Shown: positions 1 through 12,248, numbered from the stretch's first letter. The stretch is 64,000 nt of DNA from Anodontia alba (GCA_964016985.1 OZ024827.1:57455507-57519506); one strand, 5' to 3'. Numbers and translations are program-made. Notes: a model not told the origin generated them from the letters alone.

Positions 1-1431
1 TCCGTCCGTTAACATTTTCAAACGACTTCTCCTCTGAAGCCGCTGAGCCAATTTTGCTCAAATTTCATATGGAGCCTCCTTAGGGTGGGGGAACGAAAGA
101 TTGCTAAAATGGTCGCGGTCCGTCAACCAAGATGGCCGCCATGCCCATATATGGTAAAAACCTTTAAAAATCTTCTTCTCCATAACCGAGGATGCCTTGG
201 GGCTGAATCTTTGCACGAATCATCGGGGACGGGAGGTCAACCAAAGTTGCTAAAAGAATTGTCGTACGTTGACGTTTGACCTTTTTACGGCAAGGTCAAG
301 TTCGCTTCCCTATGCATTTGTATGAGCTCTATACATTTGAATGGGAAAATTGTTAAGTTTCAAACGACTTCTCCTCTGAAGCCTCTGAGCTAATTTTGTT
401 CGAATTTCATATGGAGCCACCTTAGGGTGGGGAAACAAAAGATTGCTAAAATTGTCGCGGTCCGTTGACCAAGATGGCCGCCATGCCCATATATGGTAAA
501 AACCTTTAAAAATCTTCTTCTCCATAACCGAGGATGCCTTGGGGCTGAATCTTTGCACGAATCATCGGGGACAAGAGGTCAACCAAAGTTGCTAAAAGAA
601 TTGTCGAACGTTGACGTTTGACCTTTTTACTGCAAGGTCAAGTTCGCTTCCCTATGCATTTGTATGAGCTCTATACATTTGAATAGGAAAATTGTTAAGA
701 GTTTCAAACGACTTCTCCTCTGAAGCCTCTGAGCTAATTTTGTTCAAATTTCATATGGAGCCACCTTAGTGTGGGGAAACAAAAGATTGCTAAAATTGTC
801 GCGGTCTGTGACCAAGATGGCCGCCATGCCCATATATGGTAAAAACCTTTAAAAATCTTCTTCTCCAGAACCGAGAATGCCTTGGGGCTGAATCTTTGCA
901 CAAATCATCGGGAACGAGAGGTCTACCAAAGTTGCTAAAAGAATTGTCGTACATTTGACATTTGACCTTTTTACGGCAGGGTCAAGTTTGCTTCCCTATG
1001 CATTTGCATGAGCCCCATACATTTGAATAGGAAAATTGTTGAGAATTTTAAATTTCTTCTTCTCTGAAGCCACTGAGCCAAATTTGCTCAAATTTCATAT
1101 TGTGCCTTCTTAAGTCAAGGGAACGAAAGATTGCTAAAATGGTCGCGGTAGGTCGACCAAGATGGCCACCATGCCCATATATGGTAAGACCCTTTAAAAA
1201 TCTTCTTCTTCAGAACTGAGGATGCCTTGGGGCTAAATCTGTGCACAAATCATCAGGTACAGGAGATCTACCAAAATTGCTAAAAAGATTATCGTACGTT
1301 GACATTTGACCTTTTTACGGCAAGGTCAAGTTTGCTTCCCTATGCATTTGTATGAGCCCCATAACATTTATATGGGAAAATTGTTGAGAATTTGACGACT
1401 TCTCTGAAGCCACTGAGCCAAATTTGCTCAG
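1..1431 (+). repeat. Tandem array of ~343-bp monomers (about 4.2 copies)
   Basis: A monomer beginning near AACGACTTCTCCTCTGAAGC recurs at about 19, 361, 705, 1049 and 1393, so the period is 342-345 bp. Later copies are more diverged. Every full copy carries the block AAGATGGCC-GCC followed by CCATATATGG (145-154, 487-496, 830-839, 1175-1184). The same monomer type, further diverged, fills the element at 52974-54631. The leading TCCGTCCGTT at position 1 matches the leader of those elements, so the left end of this one probably lies just outside the window. The ORFs here are repeat translations, not genes. Confidence 0.85.
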
Positions 1432-1433
1432 AT

Positions 1434-2506
1434 GTTTAGCTCACCTGAGCATGAAGTGCGCATGGTGAGCTATTGTGGTCAGTCAATGTCCGTCGTCCAT
1501 CATGGGTCATGCGGCGTGCGTCATGCGGCGTGAACAATTGCTTTAAAAGCCTACTCTTCCTACACCCCAGGGCCAATTGACTCGATACTTGGTAGGAAGC
1601 ATCAGGGTGAAATGTTGATAAAAAAATAGCTAAAATCGTTCCGATCGGAAATCCAAGATGGCCGCCATGGCCGCCATCTCGAAAATCTTTTTCGCTTCTT
1701 CTCCTGAACCGAAAGGCCAATTGACTCCAAACTTTCTAGGAAGCATCAGGGTGACTTGTAGATCAAATATAGCTAAAATCGTGTCGGTCCAAATTCCAAG
1801 ATGGCCGCCATGGCAGCCATCTTGAAAATCTATTTTTCGCTTCTACTCCTAAACCCAAAAGCCAATTGACTCCAAACTGGTTAGGAAGCATTGGGGTGAC
1901 TTATAAATCAAAAATAACTAAAATTGTGCTGATTAGAAATCCAAGATGGCCACCATGGCAGCCATCTTGAAAAGCTATTTTTTGCTTCTTCTGAACCGAA
2001 AGGCCAATTGACTCCAAACTTGCTAGGAAGCATCGGGATGACTTGTACATCAAAAATAGCTAAAATAGTGCCAATTGGAAATCCAAGATGGCCTCCATGA
2101 CAGCCATCTTGAAAATCTATTTTTCGCTTCTTCTCCTAAACCTAAAAGTCAATTGACTTGAAACTTAGTAGGAAGCATCAGGGTGACTTGTAGATCAAAA
2201 AATAGCTATAATCATTCCGATCGGAAATCCAAGATGGCAGCCATCTTGAAAACCTATTTTTTGCTTCTTCTACTGCACCGAAATGCCAGTTGACTCAAAA
2301 GTTGGTAGGAGGCATTGGGGGTGACTTGTTTTACATGTGACGTTTTGAAAATTTCAGCATTTTAACCTTGTAAGCAAGATATTTCAAAAACTGTTTAAGC
2401 CACTGGCTTGTCATAAGAGTATTGGAAAAATGTTGCATGCCATCTGCATATCTGCAGTGGCTGTTTCACTCAGGTGAGCGAGTTGTGGCCCGTGGGCCTC
2501 TTGTTT
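1434..2506 (+). mobile_element. Helentron-like non-autonomous element, family A, copy 1
   Basis: The left end has TTTAGCTCACCTGAG with a stem GCTCACC...GGTGAGC, then GAGCTATTGTGGTC and a GTCCGTCG leader. The core has about six monomers of 143-147 bp (starts near 1569, 1713, 1860, 2002, 2147, 2286), most with a near-palindrome built from CAAGATGGC and GCCATCTTG. The right end has the inverted motif CTCAGGTGAGCG (2469-2480), a hairpin GGCCC-GT-GGGCC (2487-2498) and CTCTTGT. A 5' inverted repeat, a 3' subterminal inverted repeat, a 3' hairpin and a tandem core are the known plan of Helentron-associated elements. That assignment is inferred; no transposase is present. Confidence 0.6.
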
Positions 2507-2508
2507 AT

Positions 2509-3850
2509 TATTTTTTTTTCACATTTCTATCATTCATTGATGCAGTGAATGTGGAAATATACATTTTTAATAGCACACTGTGATTTAGGTAGTATATTTA
2601 CATAATTATGTAAATAAATCTGTGTTCATGATTGTATAAAAATATAATTGTCTTGAAAGAAAAGAAAGTCTTGATTTTCAGGAGATTGATTTTGAAGTTG
2701 CACACTAACCATAGTACTTAGTTACCATATATACCTTTGTTTACTGTACATGGGAATAACCATCTTGAAAGTTGTAAGATTTTCAAGAAGTTATTTTCAA
2801 CACAGTCGTCGGCTATTTTGTTCGGGCATTTTTATTATTTCATTCACGCACATTATCATGTAGCATCATACATATCATCACTTACCTTCGTATTTTCTCC
2901 TATAAACGTCCACCCCAATAGACTGTCACCCTGTCTTGTCCTGGCCTGCCCTGTCCTGTACTGTCCTGTCATATCCTGTCCTGTCCTACCCCGTCCCCTC
3001 CCCTCCTGAAAAAAAAGGTGAATGATATTCATATTTTTTTTTTCGTATTTTGTATACAGTGTAGAATATCAGTATTGCTGTTGGCTTAAAACAATATGCC
3101 GTAAAATTTAATGTCAGCAAAGCACTGATAGTTAATATCGACACTGTGTATTGGGGGACAGAAATCTGAAAACTACGGAGGCTTGAAAGTGTCGTATAAA
3201 AAGTTTTCAAAGGACAATGGAAAGAAATGATCAGTGTTATGAAAAACTGAACAATTTTACAGTGTAAAATTTTCAACAAGGAATATGGAAAATAGAATGG
3301 AATAAAACTCTGGTGGACTATAACTGTCATACACATAAAGCGAAAGAAATCGCAGTGAAAGAATTTACAAAGGATAAAATTGAACCATAAGTTCTGAACT
3401 GTACTGGAACTGAATGGAAATGTATTTAAACTTGAATTAATACACATGTACGGTGACCTATTTCTGTAATGTGAAATGTTATGGAATACACAGTGAATAT
3501 TAGGACGGATTGTGATAATAAAGTTGAAGTCATACATATTTACTACGGAGAATAGAAAGTGCTATAAAATTGAGTTCGAAGAATATTTCTATGGTGGATC
3601 GTATTGACCAGCAGAATATCAGGAAAGTTTTGCTACTTTTTCTTATTAGAGAATTTCAGATAGATAATAGAACTACGGTGGATTATTTGTGATAACAATC
3701 TTGTGTATAAACAACAACTTTGTGCATAAAGAATTACAATTCTACGGATAAAGTAAAGAGTAAACCCGGAATGAAACAAAACTTGCAAAGGAGCTGAAGT
3801 AAAACTGAAATAAAAGTAACAGAGTAATTAGTTTTAGGTAGTAGTAGATA
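2509..3850. other. No gene; C/T minisatellite and leader of the Gypsy element
   Basis: AT-rich DNA. At about 2928-3004 there is a degenerate CCTGTCCTGT minisatellite. From about 3030 to 3850 the sequence is A-rich and leads into the Gypsy gag. I looked for a 5' LTR matching the DNA after 11362 and could not find one by eye. The 183-codon minus-strand ORF in this stretch has biased composition and no recognisable domain. Confidence 0.5.
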
Positions 3851-3883
3851 GTGTTAAGTGGTGAAATAAAGAAGATGGCAGAT

Positions 3884-6800
3884 TTGACGGAAGCCGAGAG
3901 ACGTGAAATGCGGAAGCTAAGGAGAGAAAGAATAACAGAAGAAAGCGAAAGACAGCACAGGATTGAGGAGCAGATTCAGTTACTTCAGCAGCAAAGAAAT
4001 GAATTTATCCTTAGCCAGAGGCTACGAAGAGAGACGGGGTTGTTCCTGAGGAATCACAAACACAAGAAATGGATTTCAGCCAGGAAGCTCTTCACAGAAC
4101 ACTAGATGAATATGTTGATACTAGCAAGCAGGATTCATATTGCAGTACGACAAAAGAGTTGAATCAGCGAGCCTAAGAAAGGAGGTTCGAATGTAGACAG
4201 ATATATAGGTTCTGATAAAAGAGAAAGTGGGCACAGTTATGATGATACAGGAGAGAAAGAAAGTTATAGATCGGAAACGATAGAAAGAACATCCATAAGA
4301 AGAGGTCACGAAATGAGAGAAAGGGAAAGAGATCATAGTGTAGATTCTAGATACAAAAGAGAGTCAGACAGATGGCCGTTTGAACCGCAGATAGAGACAA
4401 GACTTGGGCAAGAAAGGCATACTAATGGAAGCAGAGTAGAAAGAGACAGCTATTCAGTTGAAGACAGATATAGAAGGGGCTCTGACAGAGGGTCATTTGA
4501 ACCACAGAAAGAGGAAAGATTTAGGCAAGAAAGGCAAACTGATGAAAAAGGCATAGAAAGAGAAGAGTTGCGGATACACAAAGATGGAGAAAAAAGAAAC
4601 TTACTAATAATGAGTAAAGAAATATCTTATGTACAAGGTGGAGAGAGAGCAGCTCATGGTCTCAGTTCACAAGCAAAGAAAGAAGGCGTAAACCAAAGAG
4701 ACTCCTATGGAAGCTCAGTTAAATTCAAAACAGGTTATGGAATGGGTAGTTCACTGCAAGATATAGAGGGCTCCCATAGCCAGACTGAAAAGAAGCAAGA
4801 GGATAGATATAAGTCACAAAGGATGTCACAAAGTATAGACACTCGAGCGGATAGTTTAAAAACACCGCAAGGCTTTTCTCACTTTCAACTAGCACAGGGA
4901 GGTACAATGAGCACCTGTCGTCAGGATGACAATCCTCTGGCCACTATAGAAAAAGAGATAAAAGAACTTGCCCGCAGATTAGCCGCAGCGAACATGGGAG
5001 GAGGCGAAAGGAATGAAACAGAAAGATCAGACTCGGCACATATGAAAAGTGACAGACAAAATGATAAAAAGAATAATGTGATAGAGGGAAGAGAGAGCAT
5101 GAAATCTGCTAGTCGCAAATCTGAATGTGAAATACGAGAGCATCTACAAAAATATACAAATGAAAACGGGAAAAACGTTAGAGATGGACAAGATGAGAAA
5201 TTCCCAAAATCAGGGGAAATGGTTGGAAAATATACATTGAAACTACAAGAGAGTGACTTACGTACACATAAAATGGTGCCTGAAGATCTAGAAAGGTTAT
5301 ATGGAAATAGTCTTGTAGTTACAGACAAAAGTATCTTAGAAAAGGAAAGTGAAAGTATACAGCGCGTGCCAAGACAGGTGAAAAGGCGTCTTGACCTTGA
5401 GTATCCACCAAGATATTATGAGTATCCTGCTGAGTCACTGGACAGAGAAACCAAAGAGAGGTTGTATAGAACAAGGTATTCTGAACTAGGAAAAGTATCA
5501 GAAAACATGCCAGTTCATTTCAATAGACGGGAAAGGGAAGTTGATCTAGATGTTGGTCAAAGACCTTTTGCTTTGCCCGAAAAAATTGTAAAAAATGAAC
5601 AGAACTCCAGGAACAGTTCGAAACAGAAATAGATACGAGGAAGGATATGAACGAGATATGCCATATATACAGGATAGATATGAAAGCCAGATACCACAGA
5701 AAAGATGGTACGATGCTAAATATGATGAATCGAATAATGTCGCTGGGTATTACCCTTTACCACCGCGAGAATATGTGGACACTCGCAGGCATGATTTTGA
5801 TAACAATTATTACGTAATACCCAAACAGGAGTTTGATGAGAGAAGAAAAGATACTTGTACTTCAAGGCTAGACGATGAAAAATGTGGAGTTTATAGACAC
5901 ATTGGAAGAGAATATGACATGAACCTGTTACCAGAATACGAGTCGAGACAGTTTAAGTCAGAATTCGACTTAGATAAGTTGGAAAATAGAAGGAGGAGAG
6001 AGATACTCCTTAAAGAACAGGAAGAGGAACTAATGATAAAAGAAAAGGAACTAGAACTGAGAGAAAAGTTAATTCAGGATAATGAAAGATAAAGAGAAAG
6101 ACGATCTATATGATCTGATTCTAAAGAAAAAGGAGCGAGATTTAAAATTGAAGTGGTTGGAACTGGAGAAAGGAGAAAAACAGATTCAAATCAGAGAGAG
6201 CCAGTTGAAAGGACAAATGCAAGGCTTAGCGCAAGCAGTTGATACTGACGCTAAAGCTGATAGTGTTCAGAATGAACAAGATAATGTGGTTATGGAGAGA
6301 CAGAATGTCAACAAGAAAGAAGAAAAACATGAAACATCAAATATCAGTAGACCAACATTCAAAACTGAATCGAATGAAAGAATGGAGAGAGTTACTGAAG
6401 GGACATTACCGAACCAAATTACAAAGAGTAATCCAGAAAGAAGCGGTATAAGGAATTTAGAAACTATAGAAAAGGATCAAGGTAACAAACCTAAAGATAT
6501 CACAACTGGACTACAGGATAAGCAGGGCTTCTTTCCAAAATTTATAGTATTTTCTGGGGAAGAACCAAGACCAAAGAATGCGGCTACCTTCGAGGAGTGG
6601 CGCTACGAAGTAAACTGTACTCGTAGTGACCACATATATCCTGACCAAGCAATAGTACAAGCTATTCGCAGGTCCTTAAAGGGACAGGCCAAGATGGTTC
6701 TGTTGCCCATGGGTACATCGTCAACCGTACAAGAAATTATTGAAAGACTCGAAGGTGTGTTTGGGAATGTAGCGGCTGGCGAAAGTGTAATGCAAGAATT

Positions 6801-7293
6801 TTACACAGACACACAAAAATCAGATGAATCAGTCACTGCTTGGGGATTAAGACTAGAAGAAATAATACAGAAAGCAGTTGACAAAGGACATGTGAAACAG
6901 GAGGAAACAAATAATATGTTAAAGAATAAATTTTGGAGATGCTTAAGAAGTGACAGGTTAAAGAATGCAACACGCATTCACTATGAAACATTAACGAGTT
7001 TTGAAGGCTTGCAAAGAAAAGTACGTGCGGAAGAATATGAGATGAAAATAGCGAGTGGCGTACAACATCAGCCGATGAAAACTGAAAAGAAAGGAGATAG
7101 GGAAGATAGAACTATTGAAGATGAATCTGTACTAGAGCAACTGCTAGCGAGGATAACTTCACTCGAAAAGGAAGTCAAACAGATCAATCGAAATAGAGGG
7201 AATAGATTTGGAAGAAGAAATGAAAAGAAGGATTTCAAACAGACAGAATCAGATAAAGAAAAACAGAATACACATCCGAAATCTTTAAACTAG
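3884..7293 (+). pseudogene. gag: Gypsy gag (frameshifted), PNMA-like capsid at C-terminal end
   Basis: The structural polyprotein of the retrotransposon. ATG at 3884 starts MADLTEAERRE; an upstream in-frame ATG-like start at 3851 is less likely. The frame changes near 4040, near 4165, at about 5600 and at about 6085, with the protein character kept across each break. The N-terminal two thirds is extremely rich in Arg, Glu, Lys and Ser and holds a ~40-residue repeat (4330-4560) with SDR..FEP blocks. The C-terminal third (about 6520-7080) has FSGEEPRP, then FEEWRYEV and a helical stretch, resembling Gypsy capsids and their domesticated PNMA relatives. No CCHC zinc knuckle is seen. It ends in UAG at 7291, directly after a slippery heptamer. 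Confidence 0.75.
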
Positions 7294-9631
7294 AAGATGT
7301 CTCCGTCGCAGGGCAGACTGGGGACAAACGCCATTATAACCCTACTCATAACAACCTGTTTAATAGACTTGTTGGTCACTCCAACGACACAAGCATACTC
7401 TTTTGCGGAATAGAGACGCCAGCTTTGGTAGACAGTGGGTCCATGATAACTACAGTGTCAAAAGAGTTCTATGAAACACTATCACCAAAACCAAAGTTAT
7501 CGTCTTTAATGGATGTCAATTTAAGCATTCAAGGCGCAGGAGGAAATAATCTGGCATACTCAGGATACATTGAAGCAGTTATCCAAGTTCCTTTCGTTGA
7601 AGGGACTGGCATTGATGTCCCAGTACTAGTTGTTCCTACAACAGGATGTAATCTTAAAGTTCCAGTTGTAATAGGGACCAATGTCATTAAACAGTGCAGA
7701 GATATATGCACTCAGGAAACTGAAATTCCTGATGAATGGAAGGACGCTTTCATTTCACTTCAAAAAGGGAGAGTTGGAGTTGTAAAATCTACCAACAAAT
7801 ATAATATTAAAATACAGCCGAATGAAACAGTCACCCTATCAGAATTGGTTAGAAAGAACAAAGAAGTTGAAACAGCAGTGACAGAAGCTACCGATGGAGC
7901 GGTAAGTAGGATTGGCGTTTGTCCCCGTGTCGTGAATATCAATAGCCCTGGGAAAAGTCAAAGAATAGCTGTAGGGTTGTTTAATATCTCTGCAAAAGTT
8001 ATAGAAATTGCACCAAAATCAAGCCTTTGTGAACTTCATGAAGTCACAGTTTTGCGGAATATGGACATCAGTGAACATAAAGAAGGAAGTTCTCATATAC
8101 ATCAGCAGAGGGCTGAAAAGTTAGATTCTAAAGAAGTATTTGAAGAAATAGACCTTGGTGGAAATGATCTGACAAAAGAACAGAGAGAGAAGTTAAAAGA
8201 CTTTCTGAACAAATGGAAAGGCATATTTTCAACAGGAATTACGGACTTAGGAAATTGTGACTTACTTAAACGCAAAATAAATCTAAGTGATAACGTTCCA
8301 TTCAAAGAACTACATCGGCGTATTCCACCAGCGTTATTTCAAGAAGTTCGTGAGCATCTAGCAGAAATGTTGAAAGCAGGAACAATAAGACCTAGCCATA
8401 GTCCGTATTCATCAAACATTGTTATTGTTAGGGAAAAGGATGGAATAAGGTTTTGTGTGGATTTCCGGAAGTTAATTAGTAAAACAATCAAATATGCTTA
8501 CGCCATACCACGTGTTGAAGATTCTCTGCACTTGTTAGCCGGATCCAAATACTTCACTAAGCTTGATTTGAGGAGCGGCTACTGGCAGGTTGAAATAGAT
8601 GAATCGGATAAAGAGAAAACGGCCTTCCAAGTGGGAACACTCGGATTTTTGAATTCCATCGTATGCCATTTGGTTTATGCAACTCTCCGGCAACCGTTCA
8701 GAGACTGATGGAACGATGCATGGGTGACATGAATTTGAGGGAGTGCTTAATCTATCTGGACGACATAATCATATTTCTTCAACTTTTGAGGAACATCTTG
8801 ACCACATGGAAGCCGTATTTTCCAGACTTCAACAGCATAACCTCAAATTGAAAGCATCGAAATGTGAATTTTTGAAATCCCGTGTTACCTACTTGGGCCA
8901 TATAGTATCGGAATTTGGCATAGAAACGGATCCAGACAAGATTTAGGCCATTAAAATGTGGCCAATACCAAAATCTACAAAAGACGTCCGTTCTTTCTTG
9001 GGTTTTACTGGATAATATAGACGGTTCATCAAAAACTTTGCCAGTATTGCAAGACCTTTAAATGATCTTCTTGTTGGACATGGAACAACAAAGAAAGCCA
9101 AGAAGAAACAACCAAAACCTAAGAAAGTTCCATTTGTTTGGACAGAAAAACAACAAGAAGCATTCGAAACACTTCAAGAGAAATTAACAAATCCTCCGAT
9201 CTTGGCCTATGCTGATTACCGACTTCCTTTTAAGCTTCACACAGATGCTTCATCAACAGGTCTAGGAGCAGTATTATATCAACATCAGGATGGTCATGAT
9301 CGCGTCATTTCATACCAGTTGTTTGAAGCTTTCGGAGAAAAACTACCCTGCCCACAAGTTGGAATTTCTTGCCCTTAAATGGTCGATTACGGAGAAATTC
9401 CAAGACTATTTATACGGAGCAAACTTCGAAGTGCTGACTGACAACAACCCGCTTACATATGTTTTTACAACGGCAAAATTAGACGCCACTGGACATCGTT
9501 GGCTGGCAGAGTTAGCCAATTACAATTTTAACATCCAATACCGAAGTGGTAAGACAAACATCGACGCAGACGGATTGTCCAGAGAATTCGAGGGAATGAG
9601 AATGCAATTATCACAGTCTTTCCTGCCGTGA
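7257..9631 (+). pseudogene. pol: Gypsy pol: aspartic protease, reverse transcriptase, RNase H (broken)
   Basis: Protease: the active-site block ALVDSGSMIT is at 7422-7451 (Ser in the usual Thr place of D-S/T-G). Reverse transcriptase: FCVDFRKL near 8450, LDLRSGYWQ near 8565, MPFGLCNSP near 8665 and the catalytic YLDD at 8753-8764. RNase H: TDASSTGLGA from 9241 and LTDNNPLTY near 9437. The frame breaks near 8645, near 8770 and near 9320. A TAG at 8944 and a TAA at 9013 interrupt the thumb region; the second replaces a tyrosine expected in GYYRRF. The natural entry is by frameshift from gag, so no start codon is expected. A non-functional copy, but all domains are recognisable. Confidence 0.85.
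7284..7325 (+). promoter_or_regulatory. Programmed -1 ribosomal frameshift signal (gag to pol)
   Basis: TTTAAAC (7284-7290) sits in the gag frame as T TTA AAC and is followed at once by the gag stop TAG. The pol frame is -1 relative to gag and is open from 7257, so slippage here enters pol directly. After an 8-nt spacer comes a stem: GTCTCC (7299-7304) pairs with GGGGAC (7320-7325) with one G-U pair, extended by GTC (7305-7307) with GAC (7316-7318). The loop GGC (7312-7314) could pair with GCC (7330-7332), giving a small pseudoknot. The heptamer type, spacer and stem are all canonical; activity is inferred. Confidence 0.75.
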
Positions 9632-11362
9632 TAAAACCCATATGTCAGACAGTCGTAGCTGAAAAAGATGATGTACCATTTGTTGAAAGTCTTTCGCTGA
9701 CAGACATCAAAGCTGAAAGTCAAATTTCAGATGATTTATTGTCAGGCACAGCACTCACTTCACGCGACTGGAAGAAAGCTCAGGCTACTGACGTCAACCT
9801 CAAATTCCTTCTTGACAACATACGTGAAGATCACAAACCGTCAGGCCAAGACGCAGAAAGGAATGGTGTTGATCAAGCTTTTCTCACAGTATGGGACACG
9901 TACACCGTTAAAGATGGTGTTCTGTATAAACGCCACTTTGTAAACGGAGAAGAATGCAACCAGCTGGTGCTTCCCGACAAGATAAAAGAAACAATATTCA
10001 GTGCCTACCATGATGATCTGGGGTATCAGGGAAGAGATAGAACCATTGCACTAATCAAACAGAGATTTTTCTGGCCCAGGATGAACCAATTTATTAAAAA
10101 AAGAATTCAGAAATGTGGTCGATGTATTCGAAGGAAAACAACACCTGGTAAAGCGGCAACGCTAGTAAATATTAAATCAACAACACCTATGGAACTTGTC
10201 TGCATCGACTACCTATCCTTAGAAAGATCTAAAAGCGGATTTGAAAACATACTGGTCATTACTGACCACTTCAGCCGTTTTGCACAGGCTATACCTACCA
10301 GAAATCAGACAGCTACAACAACAGCTAAAGCACTGTACGAGAACTTCTTTTTACATTATGGCTTCCCGGCAAAACTACATAGCGATAAAGGAGCAAACTT
10401 TGAATCTAAGGTCATCAAGAAGCTATGTGGGATTGGCGGTGTTCTTAAAACCAGAACGACCCCATATCACCCGATGAGAAACGGAATGGTTGAACGCTTT
10501 AATCAAACGCTCCTGAACATGATGGGAACTTTCAATGAGAAACAAAAGTGATTGGAAATCGTTTGATACACGCGTACAATGCAGCAGTACACGAAAGTAC
10601 AGGCTTTTTCCCTTTTTATCTCATGTTCGGTCGCCATCCACGTATCGCCATTGATGCTTTCCTGGGGATAGGTTCAACAGAAGAAAGACAGCACATCAAG
10701 ACTATGTTGATAGATTAAAAGACCGACTGCAATTCGCATATGACCAAGCTGGACAAGAAGCCAAACGTAAAGGTAGAAAGTACAAGAAATATTATGATGA
10801 AGGGGTCAAAACTTCCGTGCTGTTACCAGGGAATCGTGTACTAGTTAGAAAAGTCGGCATCAAAGGGAAGCAGAAGTTAGCTGACATATGGGATTCCTGG
10901 CCATACATTGTAAAGAGTCAGCCAATGCCAGATATACCAGTGTATGTGGTTCAGAAAGAACATTCCAACGAAAAACCAAGAACACTACATCGGAATATGC
11001 TGCTACCGTTCAATGGTCTACCCAATCCAGAATATGTTAAAAAACCAAAACAGAAGTCCCCACCAGCTCCAGAACAGACTAGCTATAGATACTCTAATAG
11101 CTCAGGTAGCAGCTCTGAAGACAGTAGCGATAATGAATCGCCAGCAGTAGAAAAGAAACTCCCTAGATATGTCATACCAGCAAGGCGACAGCCTAGTAAA
11201 ACTGCATCACTTTCCTCTTCCAACATATCTCAGCAACAGCCAGTACTAAGAAGAGGCCAGAGAAGACGTAACAGACCAAATTGGATGAAATCCAGCGAAT
11301 GGCTTCTCGGAAGTCGGCAACATACTATCAGTGCACAGCCAGAAGATGTCGTTTACATCTAG
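9628..11362 (+). pseudogene. Gypsy pol: integrase and C-terminal tail (broken)
   Basis: Continues pol after a frame change at 9628. The zinc-binding part has YHDDLGYQG and CGRCIRRKT, in which the second histidine of the HHCC set appears replaced by Tyr. The catalytic core has D in CIDYL (about 10203), D in LHSDKGANF (about 10380) and E in GMVERFNQ (about 10488), so the D,D,E triad is present. A stop at 10549-10551 is bypassed by a shift into another frame that reads a YNAAVHESTG block, and a second shift near 10700 leads to the last open stretch (10817-11362). That stretch has the GNRVLVRK and RTLHRNMLLP blocks usual at Gypsy integrase ends, then a Ser-rich basic tail. Confidence 0.85.
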
Positions 11363-12185
11363 GAATAAAACATATGGCATCTGACAAAACCCACACTTAC
11401 AGGTATAAAGAAGGCATAAAATCGTAAACATAGGCTTGGTCTCAACACCCCACCCCTCCCCTGATCCTATAGTCCTATAGCATCATCATCAATATCATTA
11501 TCATCATCATCATTATCGGTTTTATCTTCGCGATAACAAGTACCGTATTTTAGTTAGTGTCTTTACTTGTTAAATTGGCGCTGTTGTAACGATTCATGTA
11601 AATTACAGATGATGTCAGTTTTAATATGTTTCCTGTAATACGCTAAGAGTTGATGTGAACGTATTTGATTAAAGGCCAGGTGTGTATATATTTGCATTTT
11701 GGTTTAGCTAATCACATCAGACTTATTACGGAAACAGCTACGTTGTAGGCTACGTTGTATTGTATTTCATTGTCTTGCTTTGTAGTGTGTCCCTGCATTG
11801 TTTAATTACCACCTGCTGCATTATGCATTGCCTTAATGATCTTTGATCCTGTTAGGACATAATATCATTATTTGTCTGAATGCAGTTTGGTTTCACCGAC
11901 GCCAGATATTTTTATGCAGCTTTCAAGGGATCTGTCCGGCACTGGCATTTTCCAGAGGACGCGTATTTGTACCATACCGGTTGCCTATGCAGGAACTACT
12001 TTACTTTTGACTGAATCAAATTGTGCAAATGCTGTGATATAAACTGCGTGTTTTCTGAAAAAAGATTTCAAGTGCTTTTCCGTCTGTTGTATGTATATTG
12101 TCGTCTGTTTATACCCTGGAATATTATATCGTACATCAATTTTAGTTGCATCATAGATATTTCATGGGTCATACGTATCTAGTTG
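11363..12185. other. No gene seen; 3' flank of Gypsy element
   Basis: Contains a short ATC-rich stretch near 11482-11517 and otherwise unremarkable AT-rich sequence. It may include 3' untranslated or LTR sequence of the Gypsy element, but no direct repeat of the upstream side was recognised. Confidence 0.4.
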
Positions 12186-12201
12186 CTGCACATACGTATC
12201 T

Positions 12202-12202
<1 letters not shown>

Positions 12203-12247
<45 letters not shown>
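12203..12247. repeat. (CA)n microsatellite with degenerate CA-rich flank to ~12410
   Basis: An uninterrupted run of CA dinucleotides is followed by about 160 bases of CA-rich imperfect repeats (CACACGCATA-type). ORFs reading His-Thr repeats here are artefacts. Confidence 0.95.

Positions 12248-12248
<1 letters not shown>

Larger units (their letters stand above)
3851..11362 (+). mobile_element. Degenerate Ty3/Gypsy-type LTR retrotransposon (internal region)
   Basis: In order there is a gag with a highly charged N-terminal part and a capsid domain, then in a different frame protease, reverse transcriptase, RNase H and integrase. That order (RNase H before integrase) is the Ty3/Gypsy order. 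Gag and pol are each broken by several frameshifts, and pol also has nonsense codons at 8944 and 9013, so this copy cannot encode a full polyprotein. No pair of long terminal repeats was recognised, so the true ends are unknown. A possible LTR-like start (TGTCGGGACG near 12525) has no partner upstream. Plus strand, alone; nothing suggests it was domesticated. Confidence 0.85.

Noticed and set aside
3006..3020. Polypurine tract GAAAAAAAAGGTGAATGA
   Set aside because: Such a tract should precede the 3' LTR; this one is upstream of gag, so it does not mark an LTR here.
2986..3537. 183-codon minus-strand ORF
   Set aside because: Antisense to the A-rich leader of the Gypsy element; the composition (Phe, Ile, Ser, Tyr) reflects the AT-rich complement.
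4921..5328. Antisense ORFs within gag
   Set aside because: Shadows of the charged gag coding strand.
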